This document shows, in pieces, positions 1-8,109 of a stretch of 59,020 nt of DNA. The notes beneath the pieces were generated by a model. It worked only from the letters and a program-made list of their open reading frames with translations, was not told the DNA's origin and ran no database searches. Location: contig NZ_JADEWC010000021.1 in NCBI RefSeq assembly GCF_015207825.1, positions 1 through 59,020 of the forward strand, written 5' to 3'. Origin of the DNA: Cyanobacterium stanieri LEGE 03274. GTDB taxonomy: Bacteria > Cyanobacteriota > Cyanobacteriia > Cyanobacteriales > Cyanobacteriaceae. A program made the position numbers and the translations under genes. How positions within the stretch are numbered: position 1 is the stretch's first letter; the number at the start of each line of letters is the position of its first letter.

Positions 1-1781
1 TCATCTCCCCCCAGAAAGAGATGAGAATCTCCCCATCCCCCGAAGACGAGGAAGAAATTCCCACCTTTAAACCCACTAATCACCAACCTATCGCCTTTAT
101 TTTATCAAGTCCGCGCTCAGGTTCAACCCTCCTACGAGTGATGTTAGCAGGGCATCCCGACTTGGTTTCCCCCCCCGAATTACATCTACTACCCTTTGCC
201 ACCATGGAGGAAAGACAACGGGAATTAGAGTCATCCCACCTCGGAGAGGGGTTAATTCGCACCGTCATGGATTTAAAACAAATTAGTGCCGAAGAAAGTG
301 AAGCATTAATTAATCAATGGGTAGAGGAAAATTTGACCATCGCCCAAGTATATGAAATCCTACAGTCTCTCGGCGAAAATCGTATTTTAATCGACAAATC
401 GCCCACCTATGCTAATAGCAAAAACACCCTTTATAACGCAGAAAATATTTTTTCTCAAGCTAAATATATCCACCTAGTTCGTCACCCATATTCTGTTATT
501 GAATCTTTTGCACGGATGAGAATGGACAAATTATTAGATATAAAAGACGCAAATCCATATAAAATTGGCGAAAGCATTTGGTATAAAAGTAACAATAATG
601 TTAATAAATTTGGTCAATTAATAGATAGTAATAAAATGTTGACTATTTACTATGAAAATTTAGTTACTAATCCTGAAAAGGAAATGCAAAAAATCACGAA
701 ATTTTTGGGAATTAAATTTAATAAATCATTATTAAATCCCTATGAAGGGGAAAGAATGACCGCAGGATTATATAAACAATCCATGTCCGTAGGCGATCCT
801 AATTTTAATAGTCGTAAAACCATCGATCCTAACTTAGCCAATCACTGGAAAAAAGTTCAATTACCCATTCTATTAAACCCTGCCACCCGACAATTATCAG
901 AACATTTTGCCTATGAATTACCCCATGAATTAAAAACTATAGAAACCCAAGAAAAATATCTTAAAATTAGAGATTTAAACCTTTGTTATAGTAGTTGGGG
1001 TCATGAAAATAATCCTCCCCTCTTTATTACCCATGGTATTTTAGATCAAGGATTAGCATGGGAAAAAGTAGCCCAAAACTTAGCTAAAAAAGGCTACTAC
1101 GTCATTGCCCCTGATTTGCGAGGTCATGGAAAATCTGACCATAACAGTTTAGGATGTGCTTATAATTTGCTTGATTTCGTAGCAGATTTAGACTGTTTAA
1201 TTAATGAACTATCTAAAGATAAAAAAATAACTTTATTAGGTCACTCTTTTGGTTCGATGATAACTGGAATTTATGCCAGTATGCGTCCTGAAAAAATTAA
1301 ACAATTGTACCTTGTTGAGCCGATTTTACCCGCAGAAAATAAAGGTAATCAAGACATAGAAAATATTAGTAGTCAATTAAATAACCTGCTCAATGTGCCT
1401 TCACTGCCCGTATTTGAAACAGTGGAAGTAGTCGCCCAAAGACTGCAAACCACCGCCCCCAATATGGACAAAGATTTTGCCCTCAAACTTGCCCAGAGGA
1501 TGACTAAACCTGTGGATGGTGGGGTAACATTCACCTATGCGCCTCCCTTAGCAACGAGAGTAGGGGTTGGTTTTAACAGTATTCCCCGTAGTCAATACCT
1601 CCAACTGCTATCCCGCATCAGCGCACCTATTACCCTAGTATATGGTGATAATAGTTCCTTTAATCGTCCTCAAGATTTGGAGGCTCAAAAAACAGCCATG
1701 GCAAAAGCTCAAATTTTCACCCTCTCAGGAGGGCATAATCTACACCTAGAAAATCCTGTCAATCTGGCGGATATTATTTAA
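1..1781 (+). CDS. ols: Olefin synthase C-terminus: sulfotransferase + thioesterase domains (partial)
   Basis: The reading frame is open to the left edge with no stop before the first ATG at 21, so this is probably the tail of a longer protein. Numbering from that ATG, a Pro/Glu-rich linker (1-20) leads into a PAPS-dependent sulfotransferase with a 5'-phosphosulfate loop (SSPRSGST, 29-36), KSPTY (126-130) and a 3'-phosphate site (VRHPYSVIES, 153-162). An alpha/beta-hydrolase follows from about 315, with oxyanion HG at 339-340, nucleophile Ser409 in GHSFG and a C-terminal His572. This ST-TE order is known from the end of cyanobacterial Ols and CurM polyketide synthases. There the beta-hydroxyl is sulfated, and hydrolysis with decarboxylation leaves a terminal alkene. 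Inference: the upstream modules lie left of the window. A stand-alone ST-hydrolase is the alternative. Confidence 0.85.
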   Translation, partial: ISPQKEMRISPSPEDEEEIPTFKPTNHQPIAFILSSPRSGSTLLRVMLAGHPDLVSPPELHLLPFATMEERQRELESSHLGEGLIRTVMDLKQISAEESEALINQWVEENLTIAQVYEILQSLGENRILIDKSPTYANSKNTLYNAENIFSQAKYIHLVRHPYSVIESFARMRMDKLLDIKDANPYKIGESIWYKSNNNVNKFGQLIDSNKMLTIYYENLVTNPEKEMQKITKFLGIKFNKSLLNPYEGERMTAGLYKQSMSVGDPNFNSRKTIDPNLANHWKKVQLPILLNPATRQLSEHFAYELPHELKTIETQEKYLKIRDLNLCYSSWGHENNPPLFITHGILDQGLAWEKVAQNLAKKGYYVIAPDLRGHGKSDHNSLGCAYNLLDFVADLDCLINELSKDKKITLLGHSFGSMITGIYASMRPEKIKQLYLVEPILPAENKGNQDIENISSQLNNLLNVPSLPVFETVEVVAQRLQTTAPNMDKDFALKLAQRMTKPVDGGVTFTYAPPLATRVGVGFNSIPRSQYLQLLSRISAPITLVYGDNSSFNRPQDLEAQKTAMAKAQIFTLSGGHNLHLENPVNLADII

Positions 1782-1868
1782 ACACTACTTCGATGTTATC
1801 TAATGATGATACTTTTACCAGAAAAAGTAGTGACAAGATAAACCCCCAAAATTGGGGGAATAAAACTA

Positions 1869-3653
1869 TTAAGATTTAGGCTTAAAAGTAGAAGCAACGT
1901 GTAATTCTTTTAGTTGCTTATTATCAACCATCGAAGGTGCTTCAGTTAACAAACAACTAGCTTGTTGAGTTTTGGGGAAAGCGATAACATCCCGGATAGA
2001 ATCCTCTTTTGCCAATAACATTACCAAACGATCTAAACCGTAGGCAATACCACCATGGGGAGGTGTACCATATTCAAAGGCTTCGAGGAGAAAACCGAAT
2101 TTTTCTTGGGCTTCTTCCATCGATAAACCAATGGTTTTAAATACCTTCTCCTGTACTTCTCGTTGATAAATCCTCAGACTACCCCCGCCGATTTCAATGC
2201 CGTTTAAGACTAAGTCATAGGCTAAAGCCCTAGCGGTGGCTAAGTCGTCCAAATCTTCGGGGTTAGGGGCAGTAAAGGGATGGTGTAAGGCTTCGTAACG
2301 GTTTTCGTCCGCATTCCATTCCACCATGGGAAATTCGGTAATCCAAACGAGGTTAATTTTATCCTCATCAATTAAGCCCAATTGCTCTCCTATTATTAAG
2401 CGTAAACGATCTAGGGATTTATTGACCGTGGGAGTATCTCCCGCGCCAAAGAGGAGAAGATGCCCCGGTTTTGCCCCTGTGCGGGTGAGTAATTCTTGTT
2501 TTTGCTCTTCACTCAAGTTATCTTTGATAGCACCAATGGTGTCGATTTCGCCGTTATCCCTAACTCGAATGTAGGCGATACCTTTTGCCCCTGCGATGGT
2601 GGCTTCGGTGAATAAGTCTCCACCCGGTTTAATTCTGACGTTGGATATTTTGTCGTTGCCTTGGGGGATGGGTAATACTTTGACGATACCGCCGTTTTTA
2701 ATTGCCCCTGAAAATACTTTGAATCCTGAATTTTCCATGATGTCGGAAACATCTACTAATTCTAATCCAAAACGGGTATCGGGGCGATCGCACCCATACT
2801 TATCCATTGACTGCGCGTAGGTTAGACGGGGGAAGGGGCGTGGTAAATCAATATTTTTGACAGTTTTGAAGATATGACAGATTAAAGCCTCGTTAAGCTC
2901 AATTATCTCGTCTTCACTCATAAAACTCATTTCCATATCCAACTGAGTAAATTCGGGCTGTCTATCGGCTCTCAAATCCTCATCACGGAAACAACGGGCA
3001 ATTTGATAATAACGGTCAAATCCTGACACCATCAACAATTGTTTAAACAACTGGGGAGACTGGGGCAGGGCATACCATTGTCCTTCGTTTACCCGAGAAG
3101 GTACTAGATAATCCCTCGCCCCTTCGGGGGTGGATTTGGTTAAGACGGGGGTTTCGATTTCCATAAAGTTTTCTTGATCTTCGAGGAATCGGCGCATGGC
3201 TTTTACTACCTGATGACGTAGGGTTAAGTTGTTGGTCATCCGATGTCTTCTCAAATCCAGGTAACGATATTTAAGCCTTAAATCTTCCCTAAGATTTTCT
3301 TCTTCGGTGGACACTTGGAAGGGCAATTGCTTACCAACGGCGTTTAATATCTCGATTTCGGTGGCATAGATTTCGATTTCCCCTGTGGGTAATTTGGGGT
3401 TAAGGGATTCGGGAGGACGTTGGCTGACGGTGCCAGTGATTCTAACTACATATTCGTTACGCAAAGTATCAGCATTTTGGTATGATTGGGGAGTACGTTG
3501 AGGATCACTGACTATTTGCACAACCCCGGTGCGATCGCGCAGGTCAATAAAGATTACACCACCATGATCCCGACGACGATCAACCCAACCGCAAACGGTG
3601 ATAGTCTTGTCAATATGTTCTCGGCGCACTTCGCCACAATAGTTAGTTCTCAT
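1869..3653 (-). CDS. aspS: Aspartyl-tRNA synthetase
   Basis: This class II synthetase charges tRNA-Asp in the cytoplasm. The 594 residues match the full bacterial type. They comprise an N-terminal OB-fold anticodon-binding domain (about 1-110), catalytic motif 2 around [14 protein letters not shown] (222-235), a bacterial GAD insertion in the middle, and motif 3 [13 protein letters not shown] near 535-547. The ATG at 3653 begins [10 protein letters not shown], a usual N-terminus. The gene converges with the upstream olefin synthase gene, leaving about 87 bp between stops. No operon partner is visible, because the next gene on this strand starts about 260 bp downstream of another intergenic repeat block. 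Whether it is discriminating or also charges tRNA-Asn cannot be read from the sequence. Confidence 0.97.
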   Translation of the reverse strand: MRTNYCGEVRREHIDKTITVCGWVDRRRDHGGVIFIDLRDRTGVVQIVSDPQRTPQSYQNADTLRNEYVVRITGTVSQRPPESLNPKLPTGEIEIYATEIEILNAVGKQLPFQVSTEEENLREDLRLKYRYLDLRRHRMTNNLTLRHQVVKAMRRFLEDQENFMEIETPVLTKSTPEGARDYLVPSRVNEGQWYALPQSPQLFKQLLMVSGFDRYYQIARCFRDEDLRADRQPEFTQLDMEMSFMSEDEIIELNEALICHIFKTVKNIDLPRPFPRLTYAQSMDKYGCDRPDTRFGLELVDVSDIMENSGFKVFSGAIKNGGIVKVLPIPQGNDKISNVRIKPGGDLFTEATIAGAKGIAYIRVRDNGEIDTIGAIKDNLSEEQKQELLTRTGAKPGHLLLFGAGDTPTVNKSLDRLRLIIGEQLGLIDEDKINLVWITEFPMVEWNADENRYEALHHPFTAPNPEDLDDLATARALAYDLVLNGIEIGGGSLRIYQREVQEKVFKTIGLSMEEAQEKFGFLLEAFEYGTPPHGGIAYGLDRLVMLLAKEDSIRDVIAFPKTQQASCLLTEAPSMVDNKQLKELHVASTFKPKS

Positions 3654-3816
3654 AATTTTTTATATAAATTTCAATATGGAAATTATCTTGGGGATGTTAG
3701 TTTTATAAGGATTAGATAGCCCTAAATGTTTTGTAAAAATACTAAGTTATATTCCCTTTTATTTAGTCAAAAGGCAAGGGAAAATCATATTTTTACTACT
3801 TGAATAAAATTTAACC

Positions 3817-3851
3817 ATCGTTCATTATCCATTGTCCATTGTTCATTGTCC
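3817..3851. repeat. Tandem 7-bp repeat, five units (ATTGTCC type)
   Basis: Five consecutive 7-mers are readable here: ATCGTTC, ATTATCC, ATTGTCC, ATTGTTC, ATTGTCC. The same degenerate heptad recurs at many intergenic sites in the window. It lies between aspS and the RNase H-fold gene. It resembles the short tandem heptanucleotide repeats known in cyanobacterial genomes, but I cannot assign it to a named class. Confidence 0.75.
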
Positions 3852-3913
3852 AGACAAACCTACCATCATACTAAAATTTTGTCTTTAATGATAGGGGCGT
3901 TGTCAACCTGATA

Positions 3914-4312
3914 CTAAGGATTTTGCGTCTGCCAATATCTCTCAATCAAAATCACTGCTACAATATCGTCGATAGGTTCAGGAGGTATTCTTAAACCCAG
4001 AGGAATTAACTTTCCTAACCCTCGAGGGGGATTAAATACCCAATATCTTTCTTTTGCTTCTAGGGAACTATTTTTTTCGTCCACGAGGACAATTGATAGG
4101 TTTATATTATCTTCTAACTGTGTCTTCCATTGCTTAGAGGTGGTTTGATTACCCATTACCAGCAGTGAAGGGCTATATTTTGCGATTAAATCTTGGATAA
4201 AGGCGATCGCCCTTGAGGAATCCACCACAGATCTAAATAAGATTTCCTTATAGTTGTCCACCACCGCTAAACCACATTTATCCCTACCCGGATCAAAACC
4301 AATAATCATCAT
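3914..4312 (-). CDS. RuvX/YqgF-like RNase H-fold protein
   Basis: A 132-residue protein with the RNase H-like fold seen in RuvX/YqgF. The N-terminus reads MMIIGFDPGRDKCG, carrying the first catalytic Asp. VDEKNSSLEAKERYW resembles the central RuvX helix region, and PPEPIDDIVAVILIERYW near the C-terminus carries the last acidic residues. YqgF proteins process pre-16S rRNA or act as Holliday-junction resolvases. This one is divergent, so its substrate is unknown. I chose the ATG at 4312 over one at 4447, because the longer frame would read through a palindromic repeat and overlap the ferredoxin gene. It may be cotranscribed with the upstream ferredoxin. A separate canonical ruvX may exist elsewhere. 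Confidence 0.75.
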   Translation of the reverse strand: MMIIGFDPGRDKCGLAVVDNYKEILFRSVVDSSRAIAFIQDLIAKYSPSLLVMGNQTTSKQWKTQLEDNINLSIVLVDEKNSSLEAKERYWVFNPPRGLGKLIPLGLRIPPEPIDDIVAVILIERYWQTQNP

Positions 4313-4359
4313 AAAATTGAATAATAAGCTAGAAGTGAGCAAAACCTTCAGATATGCTT

Positions 4360-4376
4360 CCCCCTTATTAAGGGGG
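4360..4376. repeat. Short C/G-run palindrome (CCCCCTTA...TAAGGGGG)
   Basis: A 17-bp near-perfect palindrome lies between the ferredoxin stop and the RNase H-fold start. It is followed by a second GGGGA...TCCCC inverted pair up to about 4397. Repeats of this kind are scattered in cyanobacterial genomes. As RNA it would form a strong hairpin between two genes on the same strand. Confidence 0.6.
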
Positions 4377-4400
4377 TTAGGGGGATCAAATTTCCCCAAA

Positions 4401-4625
4401 TTAAGACATTTTTTGTAACTCAGGACGCTCTTCAGGAAGGATAGCACCCTCTACAGGGCAAACTTGAATACAAATTCCACAATCAATACAGGTATCAAAA
4501 TCAATCCAATACCAATCTGTACCTTTGACATTCTTACTCTCTCCCTCATGGATACAAGCAACTGGACAAGCTGAAACGCAGTCTGCGATTCCTTCGCAAA
4601 CATCTGTCACAATGGTATGGGGCAT
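4401..4625 (-). CDS. Two-cluster bacterial-type ferredoxin
   Basis: This 74-residue electron carrier has eight cysteines: Cys10, Cys16, Cys20 and Cys24 in the first half, and Cys46, Cys49, Cys52 and Cys56 in the second. The second set is a textbook CxxCxxCxxxCP [4Fe-4S] motif. The first is C-x5-C-x3-C-P, with one cysteine fewer than a full motif, as in seven-iron ferredoxins. I therefore infer one [4Fe-4S] cluster plus either a [3Fe-4S] or a second [4Fe-4S] cluster. The ATG at 4625 gives MPHTIVTDVCEGIADC, a normal start. The protein is soluble. The partner oxidoreductase cannot be told from the neighbours. Confidence 0.9.
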   Translation of the reverse strand: MPHTIVTDVCEGIADCVSACPVACIHEGESKNVKGTDWYWIDFDTCIDCGICIQVCPVEGAILPEERPELQKMS

Positions 4626-4675
4626 TTTTGTTTCCTCAATTTTGCTTATTATTTCTTAACAATTATATCATTTAA

Positions 4676-4735
4676 GGGAATAGGGAACGGGGAACAGGCA
4701 ATAGTGATAATTTTTTTGAATATGATGTTAAGCAA
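4676..4735. repeat. Fragment of the MITE-like family
   Basis: The stretch containing GGGGAACAGGCAATAGTGAT recurs in the copy at 29474-29624. No terminal repeat is visible here, so this looks like an internal remnant. Confidence 0.45.
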
Positions 4736-4763
4736 AAAAAAGATAATTAGTTTTTGGTTTGAG

Positions 4764-4812
4764 GTATCAGGTATAAGATTCAAAAATTTAGAAAAACTCT
4801 ATGTTAATTAAC
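4764..4812. repeat. Dispersed AT-rich repeat (TATCAGGT...CTATGTTAATTAA)
   Basis: A block reading GTATCAGGTATAAGA, then AAAAACTCTATGTTAATTAA, recurs in diverged form at 36645-36690. Its second half also recurs at about 10870-10890. In each case a run of ACCTGNAAC-like units follows within about 100 bp. No coding potential is evident. Confidence 0.5.
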
Positions 4813-4869
4813 GGTTTTATTTTCACTTCCTCAATAACCTAATAAAAACTTTTCGTATTTTTAATCTGC

Positions 4870-4929
4870 CACCTGCAACCTGTCACCTAAAACCTGTACG
4901 GACGTACCATGGTACGTCCCCTACCATAC
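4870..4929. repeat. Palindromic dispersed element with ACCTG-type lead-in
   Basis: A perfect 20-bp palindrome, GGACGTACCATGGTACGTCC, occupies 4900-4919. It is preceded by 7-bp-like units (CACCTGCAACCTGTCACCTAA) and followed by TACCATACTG. An inverted copy with the same flanks lies at 53732-53780, so the repeating unit is about 50 bp. It is probably a small REP- or MITE-like element. Confidence 0.7.
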
Positions 4930-4955
4930 TGACAACTATTATCCTAGACTTTAAA

Positions 4956-5492
4956 TTAATCATATTCAACCAAAGTAACCATAGGTACATCAGGCAACAA
5001 ACTACGGCCATTCAAACCCTTCAACTCCACAATAAAACCGAAACTAACCACATCACAACCAATGCGAGTTAATAAATCCGCCGTCGCCTTAGCCGTGCCA
5101 CCAGTGGCAATGACATCATCAACAATCATCACTTTAGCCCCCTCATGGACAGCATCTTGATGCACTTCGAGGGTATCTGTGCCATACTCTAAGTTATACT
5201 CGATGGAATGCACCTGAGCAGGTAACTTACCTTTTTTGCGCACAGGAATAAAACCTACTCCTAACTGGTAAGCTAAAGTCGGGGCAAAAATAAACCCCCT
5301 TGATTCAATTCCTACAATATATTCTGGTTTATCATCAAGATTGTGACATTGATTAGTTAATTGATCAACCACATGGGTTAATCCTTGAGAATCTCTTAAA
5401 AGAGTAGTAATATCACGAAACATAATACCTGGTTTAGGGAAATCGGGTATGTCTCTAATGAGTGCCTTTAAATCCATTAATGTATAAACCAT
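4956..5492 (-). CDS. apt: Adenine phosphoribosyltransferase
   Basis: This enzyme salvages adenine to AMP using PRPP in the cytoplasm. The PRPP-binding signature [16 protein letters not shown] occupies 121-136 of 178 residues. The family N-terminus [19 protein letters not shown] and the [11 protein letters not shown] loop are present. Two starts are possible: the ATG at 5492, or an internal ATG at 5477 that gives [17 protein letters not shown], which matches the usual family start better. The gene stands alone, with about 330 bp of repeat-bearing DNA downstream and about 150 bp upstream. Confidence 0.95.
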   Translation of the reverse strand: MVYTLMDLKALIRDIPDFPKPGIMFRDITTLLRDSQGLTHVVDQLTNQCHNLDDKPEYIVGIESRGFIFAPTLAYQLGVGFIPVRKKGKLPAQVHSIEYNLEYGTDTLEVHQDAVHEGAKVMIVDDVIATGGTAKATADLLTRIGCDVVSFGFIVELKGLNGRSLLPDVPMVTLVEYD

Positions 5493-5646
5493 AAATAATT
5501 TTTAACAAACAAAATTTTACCCTAAATCAATCACTTGTTAATGAACTAATTTTGGTTAAGATAAAGGAACTGCTCAAAAAATATCTACTTCCTATCTCAT
5601 AATTACTAAAAAATTGTTATTGACAACTTGACTTAGGTTAAGAAAA

Positions 5647-7158
5647 CTATTTTTCTAAAGCTGAAAATGATTCCAAGAAAGTAAATAATCGAGTAGTAAT
5701 CTTTTCTAATCCTCCTTTAACATTCGACTCAATATTAATAGGAATGACGGGATCATGAAGGGATAAACGTAACAAAAACCAACCTTTTTCCTGTTCAGAT
5801 AGACAACGAATTCTCACCCCTTCATAATTATTGGGAACAATTTGCCAGTCATCTTGTTGATCAGCAAATATTTTTAATTTTTCAATAACATCATTGCCAT
5901 ATTCTTTAAAATTATCTACTTTTATTGTTAGTCTAATTTCTTGACTTTCTAAGGGTTCTTCTAAATTGTTAATTAAGTCACTTAAAGATTTATTTTCTAA
6001 CTTTAATTCTGCTAATTTTATTAATAACTTAGTAACTAAATAAGCTCCATCATCAAGAAAATAATTTTCCTTCAAAGCCGCATGGCCAGACGTTTCAATG
6101 GCTAACCATGACTCTATGTTTTCATTATTCAACCTTTGAGCTTCATTTATCACATTTTTATAACCCCGTTTAAAACGATGGTGTTTGCCTCCTAAATTCT
6201 GTTCAATAAATTTAGTTAAACCCTCTGATGTAATAGAGTCGGTGACTATGGTAGATTGGGGATGCTCTTGTAAAATAATGGTTGAAATTAAAGCAATTAA
6301 ACGGTTACGATTTAACTCTTTTCCTGTGTTATCAACGGCGGCACTTCTATCCACATCAGTATCGAAAATGATACCAAAATCTGCTTTATTTTTAACCACT
6401 GCTTCACAAATAGAATTCATGGCTTCTTGGTTTTCAGGGTTAGGAATATGATTAGGGAATGTGCCATCAGGTTCTAAAAATTGACTTCCTGTAATGTCTG
6501 CCCCAAGGGGTTTTAATACTTTTTCGGCAAAAAATCCTCCTGCCCCGTTTCCTGCATCAACTATGATTTTTAAGTCTTTGAGGGGGTATTCAAAATGTTC
6601 TGGATGATTAACAGATTTTCTTATTTGTACAACAAATAAGTTTGCATATTTGGCCATAAAATCATAATCAATTATCTGGCCTTTTGGGGTAGTAGAAATA
6701 AAGTTATTTTCTTGGGCTATGGTTAAAATGTCTGTAATATTTTGTTTTTCTAAACCTCCTTGTTTGCTGAAAAACTTTAACCCATTACGATTAAAAGGAA
6801 GATGACTAGCAGTAATCATAATAGCGCCATCGCAGTTTAATTCGGTATCAATGGTACTCATAAACATGGCTGGGGTGGAAGCCATTTCAAAGTTATATAC
6901 TGTTACCCCTAATTCACTGATGGCATGGCAAATACTTTGAGATAAAGTTTCCCCTGATAAACGACTATCTCTACCGATAGCAATGGTTAATTGTGATGGT
7001 TTTTTGTGTAGATTTTGACTTAGCCATTGACTAAAACTTTTTCCTAGAATTTTAATTATTTCTGGGGTTAAATTAACTTTTTCTCCTTCTATTCCTTCTA
7101 GGGCAACTCCTCTTATATCCGAGCCATTTTGTAGTTTTTTCCAAGTTTCTTTTAGCAT
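5647..7158 (-). CDS. Phosphoglucomutase/phosphomannomutase family protein
   Basis: This 503-residue alpha-D-phosphohexomutase interconverts hexose 1- and 6-phosphates. It has the phosphoserine loop TASHLPFNRNGLKFF (active Ser118), the metal loop FDTDVDRSA in domain 3, and a C-terminal phosphate-binding domain. The Leu-Pro variant of the TASHNP motif marks it as PMM/PGM-like rather than the classical glucose enzyme, which is encoded separately at 39830. The likely substrate is mannose or glucosamine phosphate for surface sugars, but sequence alone does not settle this. The start at 7158 (MLKETWKKLQNGSDIRG) fits the family. It is divergent from the GIDE-domain gene, with 113 bp between starts. 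Confidence 0.88.
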   Translation of the reverse strand: MLKETWKKLQNGSDIRGVALEGIEGEKVNLTPEIIKILGKSFSQWLSQNLHKKPSQLTIAIGRDSRLSGETLSQSICHAISELGVTVYNFEMASTPAMFMSTIDTELNCDGAIMITASHLPFNRNGLKFFSKQGGLEKQNITDILTIAQENNFISTTPKGQIIDYDFMAKYANLFVVQIRKSVNHPEHFEYPLKDLKIIVDAGNGAGGFFAEKVLKPLGADITGSQFLEPDGTFPNHIPNPENQEAMNSICEAVVKNKADFGIIFDTDVDRSAAVDNTGKELNRNRLIALISTIILQEHPQSTIVTDSITSEGLTKFIEQNLGGKHHRFKRGYKNVINEAQRLNNENIESWLAIETSGHAALKENYFLDDGAYLVTKLLIKLAELKLENKSLSDLINNLEEPLESQEIRLTIKVDNFKEYGNDVIEKLKIFADQQDDWQIVPNNYEGVRIRCLSEQEKGWFLLRLSLHDPVIPINIESNVKGGLEKITTRLFTFLESFSALEK

Positions 7159-7271
7159 TGTATTGGTGTTTGTTATTTTTTATTACAAAGACTTTTTTGT
7201 TCAGTTTAACTGTTACTTTGTGAAATACAATTAATATGGTTTATTTTTAAGGTTATTTTTATATTTTTACT

Positions 7272-8060
7272 ATGGGTATTTTTGGATTTATTTTAGTGGC
7301 GATCGCCCTTATCTTATTTTTTGTCAAACAGGCACAAGCAAAAAGCCATGGAAGCCTACTCTCTGCAAGATTAACAGACATCAACGAATTACACACTACC
7401 TGTGACGCTATTACCCAAGAGATTGGGGGGGGTAATTGGCGTGATTATGTGAAACTGTGGGGAAAAATTAGCGTCGATGAGCCTTTAATATCGGAAATCA
7501 GACAAGAGCCATGTGTTTATTATCGTATGCTAGTACAACGGGAGTATGAAGAAAAAGTGCGATCGCAAGATAGCGAAGGAAAAACCATCGAAAAAACCGT
7601 CAGAAAATCTGAAACCATCACTCAAAACCAGCGCTCAACCCCATTCATTTTAGAAGATAAAACAGGCACAATTACCATCAATCCTCAAGGTGCAAAATTT
7701 GACACCATCAAAATAGTAGATGAATTTAGAACAGAACAACCAGCGGGGGGAATGCTTCAATTTGGTAATTTTTCTTTCTTAATTAGAAATGATAGTTATA
7801 ACACCCATACTCTCGGTTATCGTTACCAAGAGTTCATTTTACCCATTAATCGAGAAGTATTAATTTTGGGGAATGCCAGTGATGAAACAGGGGAATTAAG
7901 AATAACAAAACCGACCAATAATGAACCTTTTTTAGTTTCTTTAAAAACAGAAGAAGAACTTAATTCAGATTATGAAAACAATCAAAATTTACTTCAATAT
8001 GGAATGATTGGTTGTTTTATTTTAGGAATAATCTTAATATTATTCGATATTATTTCCTAA
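7272..8060 (+). CDS. GIDE-domain membrane protein (E3 ubiquitin ligase-like domain)
   Basis: This 262-residue protein has a hydrophobic N-terminal segment (about 2-20) and another at the C-terminus (about 241-260). The middle matches the GIDE domain first described in mitochondrial MULAN/MAPL. Visible features are the LWGKISVDEPLISEI and EPCVYYRMLVQREYEEK segments, followed by EDKTGTITINPQGA. There is no RING finger, so ubiquitin ligase activity is not expected, and bacteria lack ubiquitin. Cyanobacterial homologues are of unknown function. A membrane-stress or lipid-linked role is only a guess. It converges with topA, about 50 bp apart. Confidence 0.8.
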   Translation: MGIFGFILVAIALILFFVKQAQAKSHGSLLSARLTDINELHTTCDAITQEIGGGNWRDYVKLWGKISVDEPLISEIRQEPCVYYRMLVQREYEEKVRSQDSEGKTIEKTVRKSETITQNQRSTPFILEDKTGTITINPQGAKFDTIKIVDEFRTEQPAGGMLQFGNFSFLIRNDSYNTHTLGYRYQEFILPINREVLILGNASDETGELRITKPTNNEPFLVSLKTEEELNSDYENNQNLLQYGMIGCFILGIILILFDIIS

Positions 8061-8109
8061 CCAAAATATGGGGTTAGCCGTGTAATAAATCACACAGCAA
8101 GTAAATATA

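Noticed and set aside
4313-4447. 45-residue N-terminal extension of the RNase H-fold gene
   Set aside because: It runs through a palindromic repeat, overlaps the ferredoxin gene and is unlike the family. The ATG at 4312 begins the conserved MIIGFDPG.
4617-4811. 64-codon frame upstream of apt on the plus strand
   Set aside because: It coincides with dispersed repeat DNA (MITE fragment and TATCAGGT repeat).
5647-7158. Calling this gene pgm
   Set aside because: It lacks the SASHNP form and has the length of PMM-type proteins. The true glucose enzyme is at 39830-41464.
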